The notes below the pieces were generated by a model. That model had not been told where the DNA came from and made no database searches. It saw nothing but the letters and a program-made list of their open reading frames with translations. The position numbers and the translations under genes were made by a program. From Paracoccaceae bacterium (GTDB taxonomy: Bacteria; Pseudomonadota; Alphaproteobacteria; Rhodobacterales; Rhodobacteraceae), in contig SKMI01000031.1 in NCBI GenBank assembly GCA_007121115.1, positions 1 through 12,320 on the forward strand: a stretch of DNA of 12,320 nucleotides, in the 5' to 3' direction. Below are positions 6,401-12,320 of this stretch, in pieces (within the stretch, counting starts at the first letter, position 1; the number at the start of each line of letters is the position of its first letter).

Positions 6401-6760
6401 GCAATCCGCGATAGCGTCAGATGAATGACCAAGCGCATCCCGGCCACACAACCCGGCCCCGCGAAACAGGTGTCATGTCGCCGCCGCCTGATCGGCGCGG
6501 GCCATCGAGACAATGCTTGATCGTAGTAGAGGCCGCAGCCTTGTTGCGTTGCGGGCGGGTGCGGTTTGCGATCGTTCTGTGCGGAAGGTCCGAAAAGCCA
6601 AACAACCCCGTTCAGCAATGACAACAAGCAAACGCGCCCCGAAACGTACCAGCCACCCGGTTGAGACACCGCAACTCCATCCGGGCGCAATCTGCCTGAC
6701 ATCGCGCAAGGCCACTCAGGCCGACGCGTGAGGCCCGCAGGCCACCGGGCCGCACGTCGC
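6401..6760. other. Lower-GC gap between convergent argE and lexA, no gene recognised
   Basis: These 360 bases lie between the 3' ends of argE (plus) and lexA (minus). Sampled lines run at about 60 percent GC, well below the surrounding genes. Short open frames exist on both strands (for example 6421-6621 plus), but none has a good ribosome binding site or any family resemblance I can name. I see no RNA gene, no obvious IS ends, and no clear terminator for argE. It may be a decayed gene or insertion. Confidence 0.5.
6732..6751 (-). terminator. Weak hairpin after lexA
   Basis: GGCCCG (6732-6737) and CGGGCC (6746-6751) pair across an eight-base loop, nine bases after the lexA stop codon. No T tract follows on the minus strand (TCACGCGTCGG), so it is at best a weak or factor-dependent terminator. 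Confidence 0.3.
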
Positions 6761-7465
6761 TCAATAACTCCGGATCAGCCCTACCAGTCGACCCTGAATC
6801 TTCACCCGGTCGTCGCTCAGCACGCGCGTTTCATAGGCCGGATTCGCGGCTTCCAGCGCGATCATTCCGCCAGTGCGCCGGAAGCGCTTGAGCGTCGCCT
6901 CCAGCCCGTCCACCAGCGCGACGATGATATCGCCGTTGTCGGCGGTGGTCTGTTCGCGAATCACCACGATGTCGCCATCGTTGATCCCCAGATCGATCAT
7001 GGAATCGCCCTGCACCTCGAGCGCGTAGTGACTGCCGCGCCCGGACAGCATCGCGCCCGGCACGGCGACGGTGTTCAACTCCTCGCTGATGGCCTCGATC
7101 GGGGTGCCCGCAGCGATCCGCCCCATCACCGGAACGCTGAGCGATTGCGCTTCCTCCACCGCGCGTGCGGCCTCGGGTCGGTGGACCGGATCCGACGCGG
7201 ACGGGCGCCCACCCTCGATCACCTGCGGCGCAAAAGCCCCGCGACTCAGTGGCTCCGGCAGTTTCAGCACCTCGATGGCGCGCGCACGATGCGGAAGCCG
7301 GCGGATGAAACCGCGTTCCTCCAGCGCCGTAATGAGCCGGTGAATCCCGGATTTCGACCGCAGGTTCAGCGCGTCCTTCATCTCGTCAAAGGATGGCGCC
7401 ACCCCATCGGCCTGCATCCGTTCATGAATGAGCTTGAGTAGATCGATCTGCTTTCGCGTCAGCAT
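6761..7465 (-). CDS. lexA: SOS repressor LexA
   Basis: LexA (234 residues) represses DNA damage response genes until RecA filaments trigger its self-cleavage. The N-terminal winged-helix DNA-binding domain begins MLTRKQIDLLKLIHERM and includes SGIHRLITALEERGFI (39-54). A linker of about 40 residues, longer than in E. coli, runs from about 70. The cleavage site is A119-G120 in GRIAAG. The catalytic pair is S155 in GDSM and K193 in ATLKRF, 38 residues apart as in characterised LexA. The frame is open 22 codons further upstream, but Met at 7465 gives the family start and has AGGGGG before it. The gene follows moeA after 133 bases and has its own promoter with a LexA box, so it should be autoregulated. 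No terminator is visible between moeA and lexA. Confidence 0.97.
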   Translation of the reverse strand: MLTRKQIDLLKLIHERMQADGVAPSFDEMKDALNLRSKSGIHRLITALEERGFIRRLPHRARAIEVLKLPEPLSRGAFAPQVIEGGRPSASDPVHRPEAARAVEEAQSLSVPVMGRIAAGTPIEAISEELNTVAVPGAMLSGRGSHYALEVQGDSMIDLGINDGDIVVIREQTTADNGDIIVALVDGLEATLKRFRRTGGMIALEAANPAYETRVLSDDRVKIQGRLVGLIRSY

Positions 7466-7536
7466 GTTTCCCCCTGCATCCGCGCCCGTTGGCGCGTTCC
7501 CGAACATCCACAATGATCGCGCGATTTTCACCTCTT

Positions 7537-7565
7537 GTTCTATCTATGTTCGGGGCCCTTGTCAA
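7537..7565 (-). promoter_or_regulatory. lexA promoter with overlapping LexA (SOS) box
   Basis: On the plus strand GTTC-TATCTAT-GTTC occupies 7537-7551, an exact GTTC-N7-GTTC operator of the alphaproteobacterial type. On the minus strand the promoter is TTGACA (7565-7560), a perfect -35, then 17 bases, then TAGAAC (7542-7537). The operator thus covers the -10 hexamer and about half the spacer, so bound LexA would block RNA polymerase. The box lies 72 bases before the lexA ATG. Confidence 0.88.
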
Positions 7566-7598
7566 CAATGTCGTTACGGTGACGCAGCCGAAATGCGG

Positions 7599-8807
7599 TC
7601 AGAACCGTTCCAGGGGAATGTAGCGCACCGACGTGCCGCGCGCGGCGGGCGTGGCGCGTGCAGGCCGGATCAACAGTGCATCGGCCTCGGCCAGAACCGA
7701 GACCAGCGAACTGTCCTGCCGCGCGAAGGGTTCGATCAGCGGCGCGCCGTCGTCTCCGGGCAACAGACGGGCGCGCATGTAATGGTCGCGCGGGCCATTG
7801 GCGCCCAGATCGCAGGCCAATCGCGCCGTCGCACTGGCCCGCGGCCAGGCGCCCAGACCCAGCATCGCCCGCAGCGCCGGAATCATGAAAAGATGCCCGC
7901 AGACAATTGACGAGACAGGGTTTCCCGGCAAGCCCAGCATCACCGCCCGGCCCAGACGCCCGGCCATCAGCGGCTTGCCGGGGCGCATGGCGATCTTGTA
8001 GAAATCGGGCGCTGCATCAAGCTCCGCCAGAACCGGCCGCACAAGATCATGATCGCCGACCGAGGCGCCGCCGGTGGTCACCACCATGTCGGCGTCGCAT
8101 GCGAGTTCCAGCACCGAACGCAGGCTTTCGCGGCTGTCGCGCGCAATGGGCAGGATGCGCGCGACCCCACCCTCGGCCCGCACCATGGCAGCGAGGGCAA
8201 AAACGCTGGACGCGACGATCTGGTCGGCGCGGGGAGTGTCGCCCGGCATCACAAGCTCGTCTCCGGTGGCGATCAGCGCCACTTCAGGGCGGCGGCTGAC
8301 CGAAACCTCGGCCACATTCATCGCCGCGAGCAGGGCCAGATCGACAGACCGCAAGCGGCGCGGGGCGGCCAGTGTGTCCCCTTTGGCAAAATCGCCGCCG
8401 CCTGAACGGATATGCGTTCCAGGGGCACAATCTTCCGTAATTGCAATATACTCGCCGTCGATCTTCACGTCTTCCTGGATGACCACGCGGTCGGCGCCAG
8501 ACGGCACCGGGGCGCCGGTGAAAATCCGCGCTGCCTCGCCCGACGCGAGCGTGCCGGCAAAGGCCGTGCCCGCTGCTGCCACACCGACGACACGGACCCG
8601 GGGACCCGGACCGTTGACTGCGTAGCCGTCCATCGCCGAGACAGCGCAGGGCGGCTGGCCACGCGTGGCCGCCACGGGCGCGCGCAGGATGCGGCCGTCG
8701 GCATCGGCCAACGGCACGGTTTCGGTCTTCAGCGGGGACACCAGCGCGAAAACCCGGGCCAGCGCTTCCTCGACCGGGATCATGGGCGTTTCGTGCGTTG
8801 CATTCAC
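7599..8807 (-). CDS. moeA: Molybdopterin molybdenumtransferase MoeA
   Basis: MoeA (402 residues) inserts molybdate into adenylylated molybdopterin in the last step of molybdenum cofactor synthesis. Family motifs appear in order: SAMDGYAV (57-64), IFTGAPVPSGADRVV (95-109), IATGDEL, TTGGASVGDHD, MRPGKPL and GLPGNPVSS. I chose the GTG at 8807 because GAGGCGGA lies directly before it and because it overlaps the moaC stop (GTGA), giving translational coupling. The first in-frame ATG is nine codons in (8783) and lacks a Shine-Dalgarno, though its product would begin MIPVEEAL, like many MoeA proteins. It follows moaC in the trp-moa operon and is followed by lexA. Confidence 0.95.
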   Translation of the reverse strand: MNATHETPMIPVEEALARVFALVSPLKTETVPLADADGRILRAPVAATRGQPPCAVSAMDGYAVNGPGPRVRVVGVAAAGTAFAGTLASGEAARIFTGAPVPSGADRVVIQEDVKIDGEYIAITEDCAPGTHIRSGGGDFAKGDTLAAPRRLRSVDLALLAAMNVAEVSVSRRPEVALIATGDELVMPGDTPRADQIVASSVFALAAMVRAEGGVARILPIARDSRESLRSVLELACDADMVVTTGGASVGDHDLVRPVLAELDAAPDFYKIAMRPGKPLMAGRLGRAVMLGLPGNPVSSIVCGHLFMIPALRAMLGLGAWPRASATARLACDLGANGPRDHYMRARLLPGDDGAPLIEPFARQDSSLVSVLAEADALLIRPARATPAARGTSVRYIPLERF

Positions 8808-9280
8808 TCCGCCTCGTATCGTCCTGATTTGCCGCCATCCTTGAGCGCAATATCGATATCCGTGATGCGCATGGACTTCTCGGCGGCCTTGAGCATGTCG
8901 TAGACCGTGAGCGCAGCGACCGAGACGGCGGTGAGCGCCTCCATCTCAACCCCGGTCTGGCCGGTCGTGCGGACCTCGGCACGCAGGCGAATCCCGGGGA
9001 GCGCCGGATCGGGCTCCAGATCGAGGTTGACCCTGGTGATCGGCAGCGGGTGGCAGAGCGGGATCAGATCGGCACAGCGCTTGGCGCCCATGATCCCCGC
9101 CAGTCGCGCAACGCCGAGCACATCGCCCTTCTTCGCGCGCCCCTCGGTGACCAGCGCCAGTGTCTCGGGGCGCATGACCACCGCGCCGCGCGCCACCGCG
9201 ACGCGCGCGGTCACGGCCTTTTCGGACACATCGACCATCTGTGCGCGGCCCTCGGCGTCGAAATGGGTCAGATCGGCCAT
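8804..9280 (-). CDS. moaC: Cyclic pyranopterin monophosphate synthase MoaC
   Basis: MoaC (158 residues) works with the radical-SAM enzyme MoaA to turn GTP into cyclic pyranopterin monophosphate, the first stage of molybdenum cofactor synthesis. Visible motifs are KGDVLGVARLAGIMGAKR (51-68), LIPLCHPLPI (72-81), the TTGQTGVEMEALTAVS segment (105-120) and KSGRY near the end. The catalytic aspartate and lysine of the family fall at D128 and K131 in TVYDMLKA. The length is typical. The ATG directly abuts the trpC stop (TGAATG), with AGGGGG in the end of trpC as ribosome binding site, and the stop overlaps the moeA GTG. moaA is not in the window, so its partner must be encoded elsewhere. Confidence 0.97.
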   Translation of the reverse strand: MADLTHFDAEGRAQMVDVSEKAVTARVAVARGAVVMRPETLALVTEGRAKKGDVLGVARLAGIMGAKRCADLIPLCHPLPITRVNLDLEPDPALPGIRLRAEVRTTGQTGVEMEALTAVSVAALTVYDMLKAAEKSMRITDIDIALKDGGKSGRYEAE

Positions 9281-10093
9281 TCACAGCCCCCCTTCGGCGT
9301 TCAGCGGGTTGGCCAGCAGCTTGCGGGTGGCGTCGGCGACGTCCTCGGCCCGCATCAGACTTTCGCCGATCAGGAAGCAACGCGCGCCGAAGCGTGCCAT
9401 TTCGGCCAGGTCTTCGGGCGTGTGGAGACCGCTTTCACTGACCAGCACTCGGTCGGGCGGGGCGAGCCGCGCCAGCCGCCGCGTCACATCAAGGCTGACC
9501 TCGAAGGTGTTGAGATCGCGATTATTCATGCCCAGGAGCGGCGCCTTCAACAGGCTTGCGCGTTCGAGTTCGGCATCGTCATGCACCTCGACCAGCACAT
9601 CCATACCCCAGTCCATGGCCGCGGCTTCCAGTTCGGCGGCCTGCGGGTCGCTGACGCTGGCCATGATGATCAGGACGCAGTCCGCCCCCAGCGCGCGCGC
9701 TTCCACCACCTGATAGGGATCATAGAGGAAATCCTTGCGCAGCACCGGCAGGTCGCAGGCGGCGCGGGCGGCGCCGAGGTACTCATCGGCGCCCTGAAAG
9801 GACGGCGTGTCGGTGAGCACGCTGAGGCAGGTCGCACCGCCTTCGGCATAGGCTTGGGCCAGAGCGGGTGGGTCGAAATCGGCGCGGATCAGGCCGCGCG
9901 AGGGGCTGGCTTTCTTGATCTCGGCGATCAGCCCGTAGGCCTGCCGCTGCGCTTCGATCAACGCGGCGGCGAAGCCGCGCGGGGGGTCGGCCTCGCGCGC
10001 GGCGGCCTCCAGGTCGGCCAGCGGGCGGGCCTCCTTGCGGGCGGCGACCTCTTCCAGTTTGTAGGCCTTTATCTTGTCCAGAATGGTGCTCAT
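9281..10093 (-). CDS. trpC: Indole-3-glycerol phosphate synthase
   Basis: TrpC (270 residues) closes the indole ring by converting CdRP to indole-3-glycerol phosphate. It is a monofunctional (beta-alpha)8 barrel without the TrpF domain fused in E. coli. Catalytic positions known for the family are all present: E58 and K60 in AEIKKASPSRG, K120 in LRKDF, E169 in LVEVH, N190 in MNNRDL and E220 in VSESG. The ATG overlaps the trpD stop (ATGA at 10090-10093). Its own stop abuts moaC, which continues the operon into an unrelated pathway. Confidence 0.97.
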   Translation of the reverse strand: MSTILDKIKAYKLEEVAARKEARPLADLEAAAREADPPRGFAAALIEAQRQAYGLIAEIKKASPSRGLIRADFDPPALAQAYAEGGATCLSVLTDTPSFQGADEYLGAARAACDLPVLRKDFLYDPYQVVEARALGADCVLIIMASVSDPQAAELEAAAMDWGMDVLVEVHDDAELERASLLKAPLLGMNNRDLNTFEVSLDVTRRLARLAPPDRVLVSESGLHTPEDLAEMARFGARCFLIGESLMRAEDVADATRKLLANPLNAEGGL

Positions 10094-11124
10094 GCGCCTG
10101 CTTCTTTCGACTTCAGCGGCGCGACGCGTGCCAGCGCCTCCACCCGCGCCAGCGCTGCCCCACTGTCGATACTTTCCCGTGCCATATCAACGCCCTCAGT
10201 TGCGGTTTTCGCCTTTTCCGCCACCACAAGCGCGGCGCCTGCGTTCAGCAGCACGGCGTCGCGGTAAGCCCCCGGCGCGCCGTTCAGAAGCCCGCGCAGC
10301 GCCTTGGCGTTTTCCTGCGGCGTGCCGCCCAGAATCGCCTCGAACGGGTGTTCGGGCAGGCCCGCTTCCTCGGGATGCAGGTTGAATTCGCGGATCGCGC
10401 CACCCTCCAGCGCAGCGACCCGGCTAGGCGCGCTGATCGACAGTTCGTCGGTGCCGTCACCACCATGCACAAGCCAGGCGCGTTCGGCCCCCAGCGCGCG
10501 CAATGTCTCGGCCATGGGGCGGATGAGATCGGCCGAAAACGCGCCGGTCAGTTGCCGCCGCACCCCGGCGGGATTTGTCAGCGGGCCGAGGATGTTGAAG
10601 ATCGTTCTTGTACCCAGTTCGGCGCGCACCGGGCCTACGTGGCGCATTGCTGGGTGGTGCATCGGCGCCATCATGAAGCCTATCCCGGCTTCGGCCAGCG
10701 CGCGTTCCACCACCTCGACGCCGACCATCACGTCGATGCCCAGCGCGCCCAACGCATCCGCCGCGCCGGATTTCGACGACAGGTTGCGGTTGCCGTGTTT
10801 GGCCACCGGCACCCCCGCGCCCGCCACCACGAAAGCCGCGGCGGTGGAGATGTTCAGCGTGCCCTTGCCGTCGCCGCCGGTGCCGACGATGTCCATGGCG
10901 CCTTCGGGGGCGCGAACCCGGTTGCAGCGCGCGCGCATCACCGCCGCCGCCGCCGCGTATTCATCCACGCTTTCGCCACGCGTGCGCAGGGCCATCAGGA
11001 AGCCGCCCATCTGCGCGGGCGTGGCCTGCCCTTCGAAGAAGATGGCAAAGGCGGCCTCGGCTTCCTCGCGCGTCAGGGGGCGGGTGGCGGCGGCGGCGAT
11101 GAGCGGCTTGATATCGTCATTCAT
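10090..11124 (-). CDS. trpD: Anthranilate phosphoribosyltransferase
   Basis: TrpD (344 residues) joins anthranilate to PRPP. The N-terminal helical region leads into the PRPP-binding GTGGDGKGTLNIST (81-94) and KHGNRNLSSKSGAAD (109-123). Downstream is the MHHPAMRHVGPVRAELGTRT stretch that lines the anthranilate channel, then NILGPLTNPA. The frame stays open another 53 codons upstream, inside trpG, but the ATG at 11124 overlaps the trpG stop (ATGA) and gives the standard length. It is a separate protein from TrpG, unlike the TrpGD fusion of E. coli. Coupled translation with trpG and trpC is expected. Confidence 0.97.
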   Translation of the reverse strand: MNDDIKPLIAAAATRPLTREEAEAAFAIFFEGQATPAQMGGFLMALRTRGESVDEYAAAAAVMRARCNRVRAPEGAMDIVGTGGDGKGTLNISTAAAFVVAGAGVPVAKHGNRNLSSKSGAADALGALGIDVMVGVEVVERALAEAGIGFMMAPMHHPAMRHVGPVRAELGTRTIFNILGPLTNPAGVRRQLTGAFSADLIRPMAETLRALGAERAWLVHGGDGTDELSISAPSRVAALEGGAIREFNLHPEEAGLPEHPFEAILGGTPQENAKALRGLLNGAPGAYRDAVLLNAGAALVVAEKAKTATEGVDMARESIDSGAALARVEALARVAPLKSKEAGA

Positions 11125-11702
11125 GCCGCCACCTTCGCCCGGTCCAGGAAATTGCGCAACATGGCGTGGCCATGTTCGGAGCGGATGCTTTCGGGGTGGA
11201 ACTGCACGCCCTCGATGGGCAGCGAGCGGTGCATGAGCCCCATGATCGTCCCGTCCTCCAGCCACCCGGTGATTTCCAGGCACTCGGGCAGGGTCTCGCG
11301 TTCGACGATCAGCGAATGGTAGCGGGTGGCCGAGAACGGGCTGGGCAGGCCCGCGAACACGCCCTGGCCGGTGTGGTGCATGATACCCGGCTTGCCGTGC
11401 ACGATATCCCGCGCGCGCACCACCCGCCCGCCGAAGGCCTGGCCGATGGTCTGATGGCCCAGGCAGACGCCCAGCAGCGGGATGCCCGCCTCGGCCGCTG
11501 CCAGCGTCAGGGCCAGGCAGATGCCGGCCGCATCCGGGTCGCAGGGGCCGGGCGACAGGACAATCGCCGACGGGTGCAGTGCCATGGCCGCCTGCACGTT
11601 CAGCGCATCGTTGCGATGCACCGTCACATCGGCCCCCAGTTCGCCGAAGTAATGCACCAGGTTCCAGGTGAAGCTGTCGTAATTGTCGATCAGAAGCAGC
11701 AT
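11121..11702 (-). CDS. trpG: Anthranilate synthase component II (glutamine amidotransferase)
   Basis: TrpG (193 residues) releases ammonia from glutamine and passes it to TrpE for anthranilate synthesis from chorismate. The class I amidotransferase triad is C80 in GVCLGHQ with H169 and E171 in QFHPES. The opening LLLIDNYDSFTWNL and SPGPCDP (50-56) are also typical. The ATG at 11702 is chosen over an open upstream extension of 56 codons because it gives the family start and has AAAGGGA about nine bases before it. TrpE is not in the window. In related genomes it lies beyond the yibQ-like gene at the right edge. This is the first gene of the minus-strand operon. Confidence 0.97.
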   Translation of the reverse strand: MLLLIDNYDSFTWNLVHYFGELGADVTVHRNDALNVQAAMALHPSAIVLSPGPCDPDAAGICLALTLAAAEAGIPLLGVCLGHQTIGQAFGGRVVRARDIVHGKPGIMHHTGQGVFAGLPSPFSATRYHSLIVERETLPECLEITGWLEDGTIMGLMHRSLPIEGVQFHPESIRSEHGHAMLRNFLDRAKVAA

Positions 11703-11717
11703 GGCGCGGGTCCCTTT

Positions 11718-11735
11718 GGCGGCGTGCGTGCCGCC
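11718..11735 (-). promoter_or_regulatory. Short hairpin in the trpG leader
   Basis: GGCGGC and GCCGCC form a 6-bp stem with a six-base loop, lying between the predicted transcription start near 11738 and the ribosome binding site of trpG. There is no T tract and no Trp-rich leader peptide, so classical trp attenuation is not indicated. It could affect translation start. Confidence 0.3.
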
Positions 11736-11744
11736 GGTCGCGCT

Positions 11745-11774
11745 TTCATGCCCGCAGGGCCGTGCCGGGGTCAA
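11745..11774 (-). promoter_or_regulatory. Candidate promoter of the trpGDC-moaC-moeA operon
   Basis: Minus-strand TTGACC (11774-11769) is a good -35. CATGAA (11750-11745), 18 bases downstream, is a weaker -10. Transcription would start near 11738, about 36 bases before trpG. The placement is right, but the -10 match is only three of six. Confidence 0.4.
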
Positions 11775-11788
11775 GCCCGCGCGGGCCC

Positions 11789-11817
11789 GCGCACCCTTCG
11801 CGCACCCTTCGCGCACC
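11789..11817. repeat. 11-bp tandem repeat, about 2.6 copies
   Basis: GCGCACCCTTC occurs at 11789-11799 and 11800-11810, followed by a partial third copy GCGCACC at 11811-11817. It lies just upstream of the predicted trpG promoter, between the divergent trpG and the yibQ-like gene. It could be a regulator-binding array or simple replication slippage. Confidence 0.65.
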
Positions 11818-11836
11818 GATGTGGTTTGATCGGGGG

Positions 11837-11856
11837 GCGGTTTTGTGCAAGACCGC
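11837..11856. promoter_or_regulatory. Imperfect inverted repeat in the trpG/yibQ-like divergent region
   Basis: GCGGTTTTG (11837-11845), TG, then CAAGACCGC (11848-11856) form a nine-pair inverted repeat with one G-U or mismatch position. It sits between the two divergent genes, about 65 bases before the TTG start. Either an operator or a leader hairpin would fit; no function can be assigned. Confidence 0.3.
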
Positions 11857-11921
11857 AAGAGGCGGGGCAAGCGCCGGGTGGCGGCTGGCCCCGCAGCGGG
11901 CGGTCGAAGCTGGAGGTCGCT

Positions 11922-12320
11922 TTGGGCAAGGGATTTGGCGCAGGACTGATCTGGGGCAGCGTCGTCTTCGTGGCGGGGTTCTTGGGGCTTGCGCTGCTGG
12001 CGCCGCCGGACGAGGACATGCCCCTGACCGAGCAGCCATCAGCGCCCGAGGTGCCCGCCCCGCAGCCCGAAACCGCATCGCCCGCGCCGGAGCCTTCGGC
12101 GGATGTGCCGGAACCTGACGTCGAGAGCGCCGAGGCACCCGCCGCCGCGCCCGCGCCCACCGCCCCGGCAGAGCGCGCGCCTGCCGCGTCCGATGATCCA
12201 CCGCCGACCCCGTCGCTTGCGCAGACGCCGACACCACCTGCGCCCGCGCCCGCCGATGACCCCGGCCCCGGTGACGTGACCGCCGAAACGGAGACCGAGA
12301 CCCCGGCCCCGCAGCGCCCC
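11922..12320 (+). CDS. YibQ-like divergent polysaccharide deacetylase, N-terminal part (runs off the window)
   Basis: An open frame of 133 codons starts at a TTG preceded by GGAGGT four bases away and continues past the window end. Residues 1-10 are short and basic-to-neutral (initiator, then GKGFGAGLI). About 9-28 form one hydrophobic helix (LIWGSVVFVAGFLGLALLA), an uncleaved signal anchor. The rest is a disordered linker rich in Pro, Ala, Glu and Asp. No catalytic domain is within the window. Rhodobacter-type genomes carry yibQ, a divergent polysaccharide deacetylase with this architecture, between trpE and trpG; that context is the main reason for the name. A TonB-like or other anchored envelope protein would show the same N-terminus. 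ATG-only gene finding would miss this start. Confidence 0.6.
   Translation, partial: MGKGFGAGLIWGSVVFVAGFLGLALLAPPDEDMPLTEQPSAPEVPAPQPETASPAPEPSADVPEPDVESAEAPAAAPAPTAPAERAPAASDDPPPTPSLAQTPTPPAPAPADDPGPGDVTAETETETPAPQRP

Noticed and set aside
6421..6621. Small open frame of 66 codons in the argE-lexA gap
   Set aside because: There is no ribosome binding site at a useful distance, no family resemblance, and several competing frames of similar length on both strands.
7496..7505. GTTCCCGAAC as a second LexA box in front of lexA
   Set aside because: It is an inverted pair two bases apart, not the direct GTTC-N7-GTTC repeat, and it lies within the leader rather than the promoter.
9050..10267. Plus-strand open frame of 405 codons opposite moaC and trpC
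   Set aside because: It is a mirror of catalytic genes whose active-site residues are intact on the minus strand. The His/Gly-rich composition is an antisense artefact.
11125..11283. Upstream-extended TrpD (53 extra residues)
   Set aside because: The extension lies wholly within trpG in another frame. The ATGA overlap start at 11124 gives the normal TrpD N-terminus.
11703..11738. Classical trp attenuator before trpG
   Set aside because: The predicted leader is only about 36 bases, has no Trp codon run and no T tract after its hairpin.

Overview
The window reads as chromosomal DNA from a high-GC alphaproteobacterium, most likely a member of the Rhodobacteraceae. Three things point there. First, the gene order trpG-trpD-trpC-moaC-moeA-lexA is an alphaproteobacterial arrangement. 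Second, lexA carries a GTTC-N7-GTTC operator, the alphaproteobacterial SOS box type. Third, an intergenic hairpin element resembles one I remember from roseobacter-type genomes. Almost every gene is a housekeeping gene, and I see no phage, transposon, CRISPR array or recognisable defence system.

Layout. Positions 1-176 hold a dense run of hairpins, ending with the intrinsic terminator of the ribosomal operon rpmI-rplT (minus strand). That operon has a good promoter near 847-875 and a hairpin at the start of its leader. Positions 905-1035 hold a composite intergenic element with three hairpins; the last probably terminates the minus-strand pair radA-cvpA. Divergently from radA runs a plus-strand operon: an MFS transporter of unknown substrate, an ABHD10-like serine hydrolase (4-base overlap) and an ArgE-type M20 deacylase (13-base gap). 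A 360-base stretch of lower GC, without a recognisable gene, separates argE from the convergent lexA.

The right half is a tightly packed minus-strand operon, trpG-trpD-trpC-moaC-moeA. Every junction overlaps or abuts (ATGA, ATGA, TGAATG, GTGA). It combines tryptophan synthesis from chorismate with molybdenum cofactor synthesis. lexA follows with its own promoter, whose -10 region lies inside a LexA box. At the right edge a divergent plus-strand gene begins at a TTG codon. It encodes one N-terminal membrane segment followed by a Pro/Ala-rich linker, and from its context it is probably a YibQ-like divergent polysaccharide deacetylase cut off by the window end.

The items most worth following are the transporter-esterase-deacylase operon, the three-hairpin intergenic element, the hairpin cluster beyond rplT with its perfect 17-bp arms, the possible leaderless starts at the radA/MFS divergence, and the missing purF after cvpA.
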